Assembly: GCF_008271805.1 (NCBI RefSeq)
Contig: NZ_VSRY01000139.1
Coordinates: forward strand, 1 to 64,000
Source of the DNA: Streptomyces sp. TRM49041
GTDB lineage: Bacteria > Actinomycetota > Actinomycetes > Streptomycetales > Streptomycetaceae
Direction of reading: 5' to 3'
Length of the DNA: 64,000 bases
Shown here: positions 1-8,684 of the stretch, one piece after another
Numbering within the stretch: position 1 is the stretch's first letter
How the letters are laid out: the number at the start of each line of letters is the position of its first letter
The notes under the pieces: generated by a model
Told to the model about the DNA's origin: nothing
What the model saw: the letters and a program-made list of their open reading frames with translations, nothing else
The model's database searches: none
Position numbers and translations under genes: made by a program

Positions 1-123
1 TGAGTGATGCCACTTCTTCCTCGTTTCCTGTTCAGGACAACCCTATTGGGTCCCTGTCCGGAAACTTCGTGGCCCCTCAGGCGGGGCGGCTGTCCGCGAC
101 CCCCAGGGCGCGTAGCGGCGTTG

Positions 124-711
124 TCAGGTTCGTGGTCGGGGGCTGCGGGATGATCGTCTGGTTGATGGTTCCGGGGAGGGGATCTGGTCCATCACCAGAC
201 GGGCATGGAGTTCGACGTCGTAGCGAACGCCGTCGTACTCGAGCTTCTGCCTCTGCCGTCCCTCCACCGCGAAGCCCGCAGCACGAGCCACTCGGCATGA
301 GGCAGGATTGTTCACCCGGTGCCCAAGCTCCAATCGGAAGAGCTCCGCATCGTCGAAAGCCCAGCGGGCCACTGCGCGGCAGGCACGGCAAGCCACGCCC
401 CGGCCACGAGCCGACGCGGTCGTCCAGTAGGACACCCATCCGGTTGAATGACGCCGATCCACCGGGCCGACACGCACCTGGCCCACAACGAGGCCGCCCT
501 CGTCGATCACGGCGAAGGAATACGCAAGGCCCGCATCCCACTGGTCACCACAAGCCGCTATCCACCGCTCGGCCGCCTGGACGGAATCAACCGGCTCGCT
601 GGACTGCCCACGCATGAGTGGATCCGCGAACGCGGTCATCACCGCTGAGACGTCCCCGGCCTTCCACCGCCGCAGCACCAGGCCACCGGAAGCATCCACA
701 CGATCTCGCAT
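124..711 (-). CDS. GNAT-family N-acetyltransferase (RimJ/RimL-like)
   Basis: The 195-residue protein looks like a RimJ/RimL-type acetyl-CoA-dependent N-acetyltransferase. It opens with LVLRRWKAGDV, the usual first strand and helix. A central block, SARGRGVACRACRAVARWAF (about residues 102-121), matches the acetyl-CoA pyrophosphate-binding loop in its R/G-x-x-G/A pattern. It is followed by LELGHRVNNPASCRVARAAG, the typical 'N-x-x-S-x-x-v-x-x-k-x-G-F' motif. The ATG is preceded at good spacing by GAGGAAG. The last 20 residues are basic and low-complexity, so the end may be degenerate. The substrate cannot be read from sequence. No operon partner is visible. Confidence 0.85.
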   Translation of the reverse strand: MRDRVDASGGLVLRRWKAGDVSAVMTAFADPLMRGQSSEPVDSVQAAERWIAACGDQWDAGLAYSFAVIDEGGLVVGQVRVGPVDRRHSTGWVSYWTTASARGRGVACRACRAVARWAFDDAELFRLELGHRVNNPASCRVARAAGFAVEGRQRQKLEYDGVRYDVELHARLVMDQIPSPEPSTRRSSRSPRPRT

Positions 712-928
712 GACGCGAGTCTTCCTCGGCAGGCATCGTCTGTCACACGGTTTCCAGCAGTCGGCGCCCCAGAGGGAGCAGCGTGGCCCTCATCGACGGG
801 GTGCGCCTGGCACCGACTGCCTCCGGTCTGTGGCCCGTCGGGCTGACCGCACACGGCCGGTTCGCCCGGCCCGGGAGGGCTGTTTCCCGGAGGTGTGGCA
901 GCAGGATCGGGCCACCGTGTCCAGAGCC

Positions 929-1543
929 TCAACCTCGGGCGGTGAGGGCGGTGACGGCGGCTTCGATGGCGGCGCGCGCGGCGTGCTGCGGTTCCGGCGG
1001 GGTCCCGGGAGGCTGGCGGACAGCCATCCACAGCAGGCCGTCGAAGAGGGCGAGGAGCAGTTCGGCTGCGGCGTGGGGGTCCTGGTCAGGGGCGAGTTCG
1101 CCGGTTGAGCGGGCGTAGGCCAGGAGTCGGCGCAGGTTGTCCCGGGCTTCGGTGTCCAGTTCGTGCAGCGCTTGGGCGAATGCCGGGTGGACGGTGGCTT
1201 CGGCGTAGAAGGCGACCCAGATGCGAGCCTCGGCGAGTCGCCGCTCGTCCTCCGGAAGGAACGTGAGGAGCGCCTGGCGCAGTCCCTCGGCGAAGGACAG
1301 CCGGTCCGGGCCGACGGCGATCTGGCTCATCCTCTCCCGAGCCTTGGCGACGGCCTGGTCGAGGGCGAACCGGAGCATCTCCTCCTTGCTACGGAAGTAG
1401 CGCTGAACGGCGCCGAGCGACAGGCCCGCCTCGTGCGCGACGGTGCGCATGCTCACGGCGCTCAGTCCCTCCCGCGCGACGATGCGGAACAGGGCGTTCG
1501 CTACGGCGCGGCGTCGCGCGTCCTTGTCCACTGACCTGGGCAT
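929..1543 (-). CDS. TetR/AcrR-family transcriptional regulator
   Basis: A 204-residue one-component repressor-type regulator. The N-terminal helix-turn-helix lies at about residues 10-55 and contains VSMRTVAHEAGLSLGAVQRY followed by FRSKEEML. The C-terminal helical domain (FYAEATVHPAF onward, ending LFDGLLWMAVRQPPG) resembles the BetI-like TetR_C_6 group, which binds ligand and dimerises. The start is placed at MPRSVDKDAR rather than the upstream ATG at 1591, because the longer form would extend into the palindromic operator region and homologues begin near this point. It is divergent from the alpha/beta hydrolase at 1612, the usual layout for a TetR repressor of its neighbour and itself. Confidence 0.88.
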   Translation of the reverse strand: MPRSVDKDARRRAVANALFRIVAREGLSAVSMRTVAHEAGLSLGAVQRYFRSKEEMLRFALDQAVAKARERMSQIAVGPDRLSFAEGLRQALLTFLPEDERRLAEARIWVAFYAEATVHPAFAQALHELDTEARDNLRRLLAYARSTGELAPDQDPHAAAELLLALFDGLLWMAVRQPPGTPPEPQHAARAAIEAAVTALTARG

Positions 1544-1572
1544 GTGCGCATTCTGCCGCACCTCCATTAGAG

Positions 1573-1589
1573 TACGATCGTATCGATAC
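1573..1589. promoter_or_regulatory. Overlapping palindromes between tetR and hydrolase, candidate operator
   Basis: Two perfect 10-bp palindromes overlap here: TACGATCGTA at 1573-1582 and GTATCGATAC at 1580-1589. They sit in the AT-richer gap between the divergent tetR-type gene (start 1543) and the hydrolase (start 1612, with GGAGGGG at 1602-1608). Position and symmetry fit a TetR-dimer operator controlling both genes. This is inferred; no binding consensus is known for this regulator. Confidence 0.5.
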
Positions 1590-1611
1590 ACACGTATTCT
1601 CGGAGGGGCTC

Positions 1612-2919
1612 ATGACATCACCGACTCTGGAGCCACTGACACCGCCGGAGTCCCGCCCTGCCGCGGCTCGTGACGGGGCACCGGTCGGCGACAGCAGCCG
1701 GCCCGGCCGTCCCCCGCGATGGCGCGCGGCCCTGAGGGGCATGGCTCTCGCCGCCGCCGTGATCCTCGCGCTCCTGGCCGTTCTGGGCGCGGCAGTGGTC
1801 CTGCTGCCGCCTCCGTCCTGGCTTGCATGGCAACTGGGGCTCCTCGTGCTGGAGTTCAGTCTGGTGTTCGCGCTGCTCGCTGTGCTGGGGCTGGGGCTCG
1901 CCCTGACCGCACGCGCACGTCGTCCGCGCTCCTGGGCGCGGGGCCTGGCCACTTCGGCCGCGTGGGTCAACGCGCTGGCGCTGTGCGGCGCGCTCCTGCC
2001 GCCCGCTGCCCTGTGGTCCGCGGCCCGGGACCATGGAGCCGACCTGTCGCTCGGCGGTTACTTCGCCGGGCTGTCCTTCAGTGCCGACCGCGAGCCGGTG
2101 ACCCGCACCTACGCCCGCATCGGCGGCGAGGACCTTCGACTGGATGTCTGGGAGCCGGCTGAGCGCGCTGACTCGACGCGCCTGCCCATCGTGGTCAACG
2201 TGCACGGCGGCTCCCAGGACTTCGACCAGAGCATGTTCCCGCGCTGGGACACCTGGCTCGCCGACCAGGGCTATGTGGTCTTCGACGTCGACTACCGGTT
2301 CGACTTCCCTGCCGGCCAGTGGCAGGGCCCGGCCGCGGACGTCAAGTGTGCGATCGGCTGGATCGCCGAGCACGCCCCGGAGTTCGGCGCCGATCCCAGC
2401 CGGATCGCCGTCATGGGGCAGTCCGCAGGCGGGCTGACCACCCTGCTCGCCGGCACCACGACATCGCGGGAGGTCACTCCGTCATGCCCCGGGCCGCAGC
2501 CTTCACCGGACGCCCTGATCGCCTGGTACGCACTGACCGACGTGACGAACGAAGCCGCGGAGCTGCCGTGGCGGCAGCGGCACTCCCCCATCGGCGCCGA
2601 GTTGCAGGAGCTGTTCGAGGAGACGATGGGCGGTTCCCCCGACGAGAAGCCCGAGCTGCACCGCGCTGCCTCCCCCATTACCTACGTCCGCGAGGAAATG
2701 GCACCCACCCTGCTGATCCAGGGTGGCTGGGACCTCTTCGTCACGGGGGAGGACCACCGGCGCTACGCCGAGCGCCTGCGCGCGGCGTCCGTGCCGCACC
2801 GCCTGATCGAGCTTCCTCTCACGGAGCACATGTTCGATATGAACTGGGGTGGCTTCGCCAGCCAGATCGCCCGCCAGGAGATTCTCCGGTTCCTGGACGA
2901 GCACCTTGCCACCACCTGA
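1612..2919 (+). CDS. Membrane-anchored alpha/beta hydrolase (esterase/lipase type)
   Basis: A 435-residue protein with three predicted N-terminal membrane helices (about residues 45-70, 76-104 and 118-140), then an extracytoplasmic alpha/beta-hydrolase domain. The oxyanion-hole motif is VNVHGG (about 194-199). The nucleophile elbow is MGQSAGG with Ser near 271. The acid is in IQGGWDLF (Asp near 374) and the base in LTEHMFDM (His near 406), so the catalytic triad is complete. This is the HGG-type carboxylesterase/acetyl-esterase fold. The start has a strong GGAGGGG ribosome site 4-10 bases upstream. It is probably controlled by the divergent TetR regulator. The natural ester substrate is unknown. 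Confidence 0.85.
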   Translation: MTSPTLEPLTPPESRPAAARDGAPVGDSSRPGRPPRWRAALRGMALAAAVILALLAVLGAAVVLLPPPSWLAWQLGLLVLEFSLVFALLAVLGLGLALTARARRPRSWARGLATSAAWVNALALCGALLPPAALWSAARDHGADLSLGGYFAGLSFSADREPVTRTYARIGGEDLRLDVWEPAERADSTRLPIVVNVHGGSQDFDQSMFPRWDTWLADQGYVVFDVDYRFDFPAGQWQGPAADVKCAIGWIAEHAPEFGADPSRIAVMGQSAGGLTTLLAGTTTSREVTPSCPGPQPSPDALIAWYALTDVTNEAAELPWRQRHSPIGAELQELFEETMGGSPDEKPELHRAASPITYVREEMAPTLLIQGGWDLFVTGEDHRRYAERLRAASVPHRLIELPLTEHMFDMNWGGFASQIARQEILRFLDEHLATT

Positions 2920-3169
2920 ATCTCCGGCACCTCTGCCCCCCACCCAGCAGCTCGCCCGGCCGGACACTCACGCGCTCAGGCCAGATGCAGACCGCGCTCG
3001 CCACAGCGGAGCCCACGCTCCAACGTCTGGCCCAAGCCCCTGAGACGGTGGCCGACGTCCCGGCCGAGCCGCCTTTCGTGGTCGGTCGTGAAGTCGGCAC
3101 GCCGAGTGCGGTGGTGGGGTCGGTGGCACCTGAGCGGGCTGCGGGCATGGCAGTTCCCCGGCCACCCCC

Positions 3170-3345
3170 TCAACCAGGCAACCGAGCGTCCCGGTCCTGC
3201 ACGCTCGCCGCGGTCACTGCGAAGGGCAGGACCAGGCCGAGGCAGTCCGCCACCAGGTTCCGCTTACGCCCGCCCGACCGGCACCAAGGCGGCCGCAGCC
3301 CGCAGCACGGTGGCCGCTACCAGGCCGGTGCCGGTCCAGGCTAGC
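3170..3345 (-). mobile_element. IS5-family transposase fragment (degenerate)
   Basis: Reading the minus strand from about 3272 to the stop at 3170 gives GRKRNLVADCLGLVL then PFAVTAASVQDRDA, which matches the core of IS5-type DDE transposases (consensus KGRKRHLVVDTxGLLL...VTAASVQDRD). Just upstream, in another frame, ATVLRAAAALVPVGRA resembles the preceding segment of the same family, so at least one frameshift separates them. A possible further C-terminal remnant (FTTDHERR, about 3060) follows. No terminal repeats could be recognised. It lies in the roughly 590-bp gap between the hydrolase and the AraC gene, where nothing else is visible. Confidence 0.55.
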
Positions 3346-3507
3346 GCGGCACATCGGCCCGCCAGCCGCGGCCCTTCAGCCTCCACGGTTGGTCCTCTCC
3401 TCCGCCGTGACATGAGAAGCGGTTGTCGTACCGCAGCGAGCTCGCATGATTGAACAGGGTTCCTGCCCCTGTCCGGCCACGCCCGCGGCCTGCCGTAGCC
3501 TCTACGG

Positions 3508-4320
3508 ATGCAAGTCGTGGAGGGCGGAGGTCAGCTGACGGTAGTGCGTCCTCCGTCGGGCGGGTTCCCACGGCACAGTCACGACGAGTACGTGATCAGC
3601 GTCAACCTCTGCGGCCTGGAGCGGGTCCGGCTGGATCACACTTCGTTCGACGTGAGCCTGGACGAGGTCACCGCCTATAACCCCGGCCAGGTGCAGTCGT
3701 GCACCACCCAGGTCCCGCCCGACGCGTCCTTCGCGGCCGTGAGCTGGTATGTCCCGTCAACGACGGTGGAATCGTTGACGGGCGGGGCCCCGGTCGACTT
3801 CGAACGGCCCGTCGTCCGCTCTCCGCACCTACGTGGTGACTTCCTCGCCGCCGCCAGAGCCTTGCGCGAGCCAGCGCCGGACGGGCACCTTCCGCCGGCT
3901 GAATCCGCCGTCCTGGTCCAGGAGCGGCTGGTGCTCGTGTTGTCGCGGCTGCTCGACCTGGCTGCAGGGCGGCGCATGCGTGCTCCAGAGCCGGCTGACG
4001 CCCGAATCGCCGCGGTGCTCGACCGGCTCCGCGCCGACCTGTCCGGCACGCCCCCGCTGGCCGAGCTGGCCGATCAGGCTGGGATGTCGCGGGAGCATCT
4101 GATCCGGACGTTCACACGCGCCACCGGCACCCCGCCCTACGCCTGGCACCTGTCGGCCCGGCTGGCCGAGGCGCGGCGCCGGCTGCGCAAGGGTGAGCCC
4201 GTCGCCGATGTCGCGCACGTGCTCGGCTTCGCCGATCAGGCGCATTTCCACCGCCACTTCGCTGCGGCCTACGCCATCACACCGGGCCGGTACCGTCGGC
4301 TGTGCCAGGTCAACATCTGA
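3508..4320 (+). CDS. AraC-family transcriptional regulator
   Basis: The 270-residue protein has an N-terminal cupin-like sensing domain (FPRHSHDEYVISVN...GLERVRLDH, about residues 18-150). A C-terminal AraC DNA-binding domain carries two helix-turn-helix units: ADQAGMSREHLIRTFTRATG near 187-206 and VADVAHVLGFADQAHFHRHF near 232-252, ending in ITPGRYRRL. This is the arrangement of AraC regulators that control amino-acid or metabolite exporters. The LysE-type gene begins 38 bases downstream on the same strand and is the likely target. The upstream gap gives no clear ribosome site; the ATG at 3508 fits family length. Confidence 0.9.
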   Translation: MQVVEGGGQLTVVRPPSGGFPRHSHDEYVISVNLCGLERVRLDHTSFDVSLDEVTAYNPGQVQSCTTQVPPDASFAAVSWYVPSTTVESLTGGAPVDFERPVVRSPHLRGDFLAAARALREPAPDGHLPPAESAVLVQERLVLVLSRLLDLAAGRRMRAPEPADARIAAVLDRLRADLSGTPPLAELADQAGMSREHLIRTFTRATGTPPYAWHLSARLAEARRRLRKGEPVADVAHVLGFADQAHFHRHFAAAYAITPGRYRRLCQVNI

Positions 4321-4357
4321 CAAGACCGCACAGACCGCCCCCGCCACAGTGGTCGGC

Positions 4358-4977
4358 ATGACCGAGATCTTCATGGTGGCTCTGTGGTTGGGGCTGGTGT
4401 TCAACGCGGCGCCGGGCGCGGTGTTCAGCGAGTCTCTGCGGCGCGGGATCCGGGGCGGGTTCGGCCCTGCCTTCGCGGTCCAGGCCGGCTCGCTGATGGG
4501 CGACGCCGTCTGGGCGGTGCTCGGCCTGGCGGGCGTGGGGACGCTGTTCGCGGTGCCGGCCCTGCGCGTGCCGCTCACCGTGGCCGGGTGCTTGCTGCTG
4601 GCCTGGCTGGGAGTGTCGGGCCTACGCGACGCGCTCGCGCGGAAAGGGCCCGATCCGCTGGCGGAGCCGTACGGCAAGCAGGACCGCAAGGCCATGGCCG
4701 TGGGGCGGGCATGTCGCTGGCAAACCCATGGAACATCATCTACTGGTCGGGCGCGGCCGGCGGGGTGAGTGCCGTGCTGGGCCAGACCGACGTGGCGGAG
4801 CTGGGCGTCTTCTTTGCCGGGTTCATGGCCTCCTCAGTGCTGTGGTGCCTGATCGCGGCGGGGCTCATCGTGGTGCTGCGCAGGGCGCTGCCGCCACTGG
4901 CCGTGCGTGTGCTCGAGGCGTGCTGCGGTGTCTCGCTACTCGTCTTCGCGATTCTCCAGCTGAGCCGACTCATGTGA
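4358..4977 (+). pseudogene. LysE/RhtB-family amino-acid exporter, frameshifted
   Basis: The first frame begins MTEIFMVALWLGLVFNAAPG and carries the first two-thirds of a LysE/RhtB transporter. The expected continuation, GMSLANPWNIIYWSG through LVFAILQLSRLM, is in the next frame. The switch is at about 4700-4712 in the G-rich run gtggggcgggcatg; one extra G there would restore a single protein of 206 residues, the normal length of this family. The first frame alone runs to a stop at 4766-4768. As given, the gene is broken. Because the lesion is one base in a homopolymer and the rest is well conserved, an assembly error is a real alternative. The role would be export of amino acids or homoserine-like compounds under the upstream AraC regulator. 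Confidence 0.8.
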
Positions 4978-5037
4978 CGACATACCGGCCATCGGGTTTG
5001 ACGACTCGGGAGGGGTACCAGCCACGGGTGGCCTCCG

Positions 5038-5517
5038 CTACGCCTGCGCGGAGAGCGGCAACGTCAGCCCCACCTTGATCGGGCGCATGACGATGCTGGT
5101 GGAGAACCGCCGTACATTGGGGTTGTCGAAGAAGGTCCGCTGGGTGAACTCCTCGAAGTCCTCCATGTCCCGGGCCGTCACGATCAGTATGAAATCGTAC
5201 GCTCCCGTCACGTAGTAGCACTGCTGGACGTTCTCGTCGGCGTCCATCTGGTAGCGGAAGGCGTCGTGTACGTCCGACCGCTCGCGCTCCATCTCCACCT
5301 CGACGATGAACGTCATCGCCAGGCCGAGCGCCTTGGGATTCAGCACCGCTACCTCGCGCCTGATCACGCCGGTCTCACGGAGCCGCTTGATGCGCCGCTG
5401 AACCGCGGCGGTGGACATGCCCACTTCGGCGGCGATCGACTCGGCGATCGTGCGGGCGTCCCGTTGGAGGCGCCGGAGTATGGAGTAGTCGAGCTGATCA
5501 AGACTGGGTGTGCGCAT
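5038..5517 (-). CDS. Lrp/AsnC-family transcriptional regulator
   Basis: A 159-residue feast/famine-type regulator. The winged helix-turn-helix is at residues 5-60 (LDQLDYSILRRLQRDARTIA then GMSTAAVQRRIKRLRETGVI). A C-terminal RAM ligand-binding domain follows, with the signature VTGAYDFILIVTARDMEDFE near 100-120. The start is placed at MRTPSLDQLDYS, eight residues after the longest ORF start, because this is the normal Lrp N-terminus. It is divergent from the diaminopropionate ammonia-lyase-like gene at 5612, which it probably controls in response to an amino acid. Confidence 0.9.
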   Translation of the reverse strand: MRTPSLDQLDYSILRRLQRDARTIAESIAAEVGMSTAAVQRRIKRLRETGVIRREVAVLNPKALGLAMTFIVEVEMERERSDVHDAFRYQMDADENVQQCYYVTGAYDFILIVTARDMEDFEEFTQRTFFDNPNVRRFSTSIVMRPIKVGLTLPLSAQA

Positions 5518-5611
5518 GACCGCAGGATAGGGCCGGACCACGCAGCTCGGCCGCAGAATCTATCGATCAGGCGCGGTCCGGCCGCGCCTGGCCCTTCTAG
5601 TGTTTCTCACC

Positions 5612-6688
5612 ATGATGAGAAGTTGGCTGAACACGGCCCGAGACATCTACTCCCCGACGGAACGCGAGCTGGTCGGCCTCGACCACGCTGCGTCTGCTCG
5701 CGCCTACTTCCACCGTCATCCGTCGTACCGTCCCACCCCGCTGCGCTCGTTGCCCGCTCTGGCCGGTACGGCGGGCGTCGCCTCGATCCGGCTCAAGGAC
5801 GAGAGCGCGCGCATGGGTCTGAGTAGCTTCAAGGCTCTGGGCGGTATGTACGCGGTCGCCCGGCTGGTGCGTGCCGAGGCCCAGGAACGCCACGGCCCGC
5901 ACGCCACCGAGGAGGAGTTGCGTGCAGTCGCCGCACGCACTCCGTTCATCTGCGCGAGCGCCGGCAACCACGGCCTGTCGGTGACGACGGCAGTGCGCCA
6001 ACTCGGCGGGACCGTCGTCGTGTTCCTCAGCGAAGGCGTCCCCGAGCAGTTCGCCCGCGGCCTGCGTTCGCTCGGAGCAGAGGTACAGCGCAGTGGACGC
6101 GACTACGAGCAGAGCATGGCCGCGGCCCGGGAGGCCACCGAGAGACACGGCTGGCGTCTGGTCTCCGACAGCTCCTGGGAGGGGTACACCGTCGTTCCGC
6201 TGAATGTCATGCGCGGCTACACCGTGCTGTTCGAGGAGATCGAAGACCGTCCCACGCACATATTCGTCCAGGCGGGAGTGGGCGGACTGGCCGGTGCGGC
6301 CGCCGCCTATGCTCGCGATCGCTGGGGCGAGCGGCCGCGGATCGTGGTCGTCGAACCGCAGGCCGCCCCGTGCCTGCTGGTGAGCGCGCGTGAAGGACGG
6401 CCGGTGCGGGTCGAGGGCGGACCGACCGTGCTCGGACGTCTGGACTGCCGCGAGCCCTCCCTGCTTGCCTGGCAGCTGCTGTCCCGCCTGGCGGATGCCT
6501 TCGTTACCGTCACCGACGAGGAGGCCGAGGCCGCCGCGCGGCTCCTGGCCGCCGAGGGCGTCCGGGTCTCCGCCTGCGGCGCGGGCGGAGCAGCGGGCCT
6601 GCTGGCGCTGGAACCCGCTGTGCGCACCGCGCTGGGCCTGGGAGCAGACGCCCGCGTCCTCGTCATCGGCACCGAAGGGGAGTTGTGA
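5612..6688 (+). CDS. dpaL: Diaminopropionate ammonia-lyase-like PLP enzyme
   Basis: A fold-type II PLP enzyme of about 358 residues related to threonine dehydratase and closest in layout to diaminopropionate ammonia-lyase (YgeX/DpaL), which converts 2,3-diaminopropionate to pyruvate and two ammonia. The PLP lysine is in SSFKALGG (Lys near 74). The phosphate-cradle motif is SAGNHG near 116-121. The C-terminal half has EGYTVVPLNVMRGYT, HIFVQAGVGGLAG and IGTEGE, all typical of the subgroup. Two adjacent ATGs (5612, 5615) and a GTG at 5600 are possible starts; there is no clear ribosome site. Its stop overlaps the next gene's start (TGATG at 6686-6690). Serine/threonine dehydratase activity is an alternative. 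Confidence 0.8.
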   Translation: MMRSWLNTARDIYSPTERELVGLDHAASARAYFHRHPSYRPTPLRSLPALAGTAGVASIRLKDESARMGLSSFKALGGMYAVARLVRAEAQERHGPHATEEELRAVAARTPFICASAGNHGLSVTTAVRQLGGTVVVFLSEGVPEQFARGLRSLGAEVQRSGRDYEQSMAAAREATERHGWRLVSDSSWEGYTVVPLNVMRGYTVLFEEIEDRPTHIFVQAGVGGLAGAAAAYARDRWGERPRIVVVEPQAAPCLLVSAREGRPVRVEGGPTVLGRLDCREPSLLAWQLLSRLADAFVTVTDEEAEAAARLLAAEGVRVSACGAGGAAGLLALEPAVRTALGLGADARVLVIGTEGEL

Positions 6689-8457
6689 TGCCCCGACTTG
6701 CACGGCTGGTGCGTTATCCGCTGAAGGGCTTCGCCGGCCAGGAACTGGACCGGACGGCGCTCCGGGTCGGCGGTGGCCTGCCCGGCGACAGGTCTCTCGC
6801 CCTTGCGGACGGGCGCGTCCCCGTGGACCCAGAAGGCGGCTGGACCCGCTGCGAGGCGTTCGTCCGGCTGACGACCAACCCCGATCTTCCGCTGTTCCGC
6901 CTGGCCGCCGACGAACGGGACCTGACTCTGGTCTCACCCGACGGGGAAGAACTCACGATCGCCCTCGACAATCCGGCGGCCGCTGGTGAAGTGCTCGCCG
7001 GGTGGTTCCCTTCCTCGTCCACCCGGCTGGTCAGGGCGGACGCCGGTTACTGGGACCACGAGGACGCCCACGTCTCGCTGATCAACCTGGAGACGGTCCA
7101 TGCTCTGTCGGACGCGGCAGGGCAGTCACTCGACCCCTTGCGTTTCCGCGGCAACCTCTACCTTCAGGAGATGCCCGCGTGGGAGGAACTCGGCCTGGTC
7201 GGGCACCGGATCAGGATCGGTGAGGCGGAGCTCGACGTGCTGCGGCCCATCGACAGGTGCCGGGCGACCTCGATCAACCCCGTGACCGCCGGCGCGGACA
7301 TGAACGTACCGCTGCTGCTCGGACGGGAGTTCGGGCACATCTTCTGCGGTGTCTACGCCAAGGTGGCCAAAGGGGGGCCGCTGGCCCCGGGAGCCCCCGT
7401 CGTCGACCTCGGACGGAACGCCGCAGCCGCCGCGGTGGATGCGACGCAGGGCGGCCCTGCGCAGTGGCCCCGACCGGCACGGATCGTCTCCCGCTCGCGC
7501 GAGAGCCGCGACGTGGTGAGCCTGTGGCTGTCCGACCCGCTGGCGGGCCGGCGCGAAGCATCGCTGCCCGGCCAGCACGTGCGCGTGCACGGCCGGGACG
7601 ATGACGGGCCGCTGTGGCGCTCCTACACCGTGTCCGCGACCGATGGCGACCTCCTGCGCATCAGCGTCAAACGGGACGGCCGTATGTCAGCCCTGCTCCA
7701 TTCCACCGCTGATCCCGTGCTCATCAGCGGACCCTTCGGCCACATGACCCTGCCGGAAGCCGACGACGGCCCCCTGCTGATGGCCAGCGCAGGCATCGGG
7801 ATCACGCCGATGATCGCGATGCTCAGAGCCTGCGCCGACCGCGGTTCCACCCGCCGCGTCACGCTCCTCCACGGCGCCCGTGACGGACGCGCCCTGGCGC
7901 TGTGGCCGGAAGCCGAGGAACTGGTGCAGCGACTGCCGAACGGTGAGGCGCGGCTGTTCCTCAGCCGACCCGAACCCGGTGACATCGCGGCGTACGACGC
8001 CACCGAAGGCAGGGTCGACCTCGGTGTCCTCACCGACGCGGCTCAGCTCGCCGCGGCCCACCTGTGCGGTCCCCCCGCCTTCATGCGCCAGGCCAAGTCG
8101 GCACTGATCGCAGCCGGAGCCGACCCCGGCCTGATCCACTACGAGCTGTTCACGTCACCCGACGCGGCCCACGCGAATGCCGTGAAACCACCCGCACCCG
8201 GCCCCTTCACCGTCCACTTCGCCGCCAGCGGCGTCCGGGCCCGCTGGGACCCGGACGCCGGAAGCCTGCTCGACCTGGCTGAGGCCCAAGGACTCCAGCC
8301 ACGAGCCGCCTGCCGGAGCGGCGCCTGCCGTTCCTGCTTGCAGACCGTGTCCGCCGGGACCGCCGCCTATCTGTCGCAGCCGCTCGCGTCCATCCCCGCG
8401 GACTCGGTCCTGCTGTGCAGCGCTGTCCCCACCAGCGACCTGACCATCCAGTGCTGA
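6688..8457 (+). CDS. MOSC / ferredoxin-NADP reductase-like / [2Fe-2S] fusion oxidoreductase
   Basis: A 589-residue three-part protein. Residues 1-235 are MOSC_N plus MOSC, with the conserved cysteine in RPIDRCRATSIN (Cys near 191); MOSC domains bind or hand over the molybdenum cofactor or sulfur. Residues about 260-470 are a flavin/NAD(P)H reductase module (GQHVRVHG, LWRSYTVSA, SGPFGHMTLP, ASAGIGITPMIAML, LCGPPAFM). Residues about 490-589 are a plant-type [2Fe-2S] domain, with Cys 542, 547 and 550 in CRSGACRSC and the last in LLCSAVP. Such fusions resemble electron-transfer partners of molybdoenzymes or amidoxime-type reductases. It is coupled to the PLP lyase by a TGATG overlap, which favours ATG 6688 over GTG 6685. 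Confidence 0.85.
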   Translation: MPRLARLVRYPLKGFAGQELDRTALRVGGGLPGDRSLALADGRVPVDPEGGWTRCEAFVRLTTNPDLPLFRLAADERDLTLVSPDGEELTIALDNPAAAGEVLAGWFPSSSTRLVRADAGYWDHEDAHVSLINLETVHALSDAAGQSLDPLRFRGNLYLQEMPAWEELGLVGHRIRIGEAELDVLRPIDRCRATSINPVTAGADMNVPLLLGREFGHIFCGVYAKVAKGGPLAPGAPVVDLGRNAAAAAVDATQGGPAQWPRPARIVSRSRESRDVVSLWLSDPLAGRREASLPGQHVRVHGRDDDGPLWRSYTVSATDGDLLRISVKRDGRMSALLHSTADPVLISGPFGHMTLPEADDGPLLMASAGIGITPMIAMLRACADRGSTRRVTLLHGARDGRALALWPEAEELVQRLPNGEARLFLSRPEPGDIAAYDATEGRVDLGVLTDAAQLAAAHLCGPPAFMRQAKSALIAAGADPGLIHYELFTSPDAAHANAVKPPAPGPFTVHFAASGVRARWDPDAGSLLDLAEAQGLQPRAACRSGACRSCLQTVSAGTAAYLSQPLASIPADSVLLCSAVPTSDLTIQC

Positions 8458-8661
8458 ATGGGCCGGTTACCCAGTTCATCGGTCACTGCCAGGACCCGCT
8501 TCAGGGTATCGAGCGTCCCGCGCGCCCGGCAGTGTGCGCTCAGCGTGGGCCCCCGTCCCCTACCCGTAGTACTTCAGGGCTACATGGAAAGTGAGCTCCC
8601 AGGCGGGACGTCGGTCATGACGCGTGATCCATAGCTTCGGTACCGCAAAGCACGACAGAAG

Positions 8662-8673
8662 TCTGGTACCAGA
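8662..8673. promoter_or_regulatory. 12-bp palindrome overlapping the ribosome site of the DUF1023 remnant
   Basis: TCTGGTACCAGA is a perfect palindrome that abuts the GAGGAG ribosome site at about 8671-8676. A second GGTACC occurs at 8639-8644. It could be a repressor site for the now broken gene. The upstream gap 8458-8661 shows nothing else. Confidence 0.3.
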
Positions 8674-8684
8674 GGAGATCCGCC

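Noticed and set aside
5266..5826. Plus-strand open frame of 186 residues
   Set aside because: It lies opposite the Lrp gene and across the dpaL start; codon pattern fits the real genes and no family is recognised.
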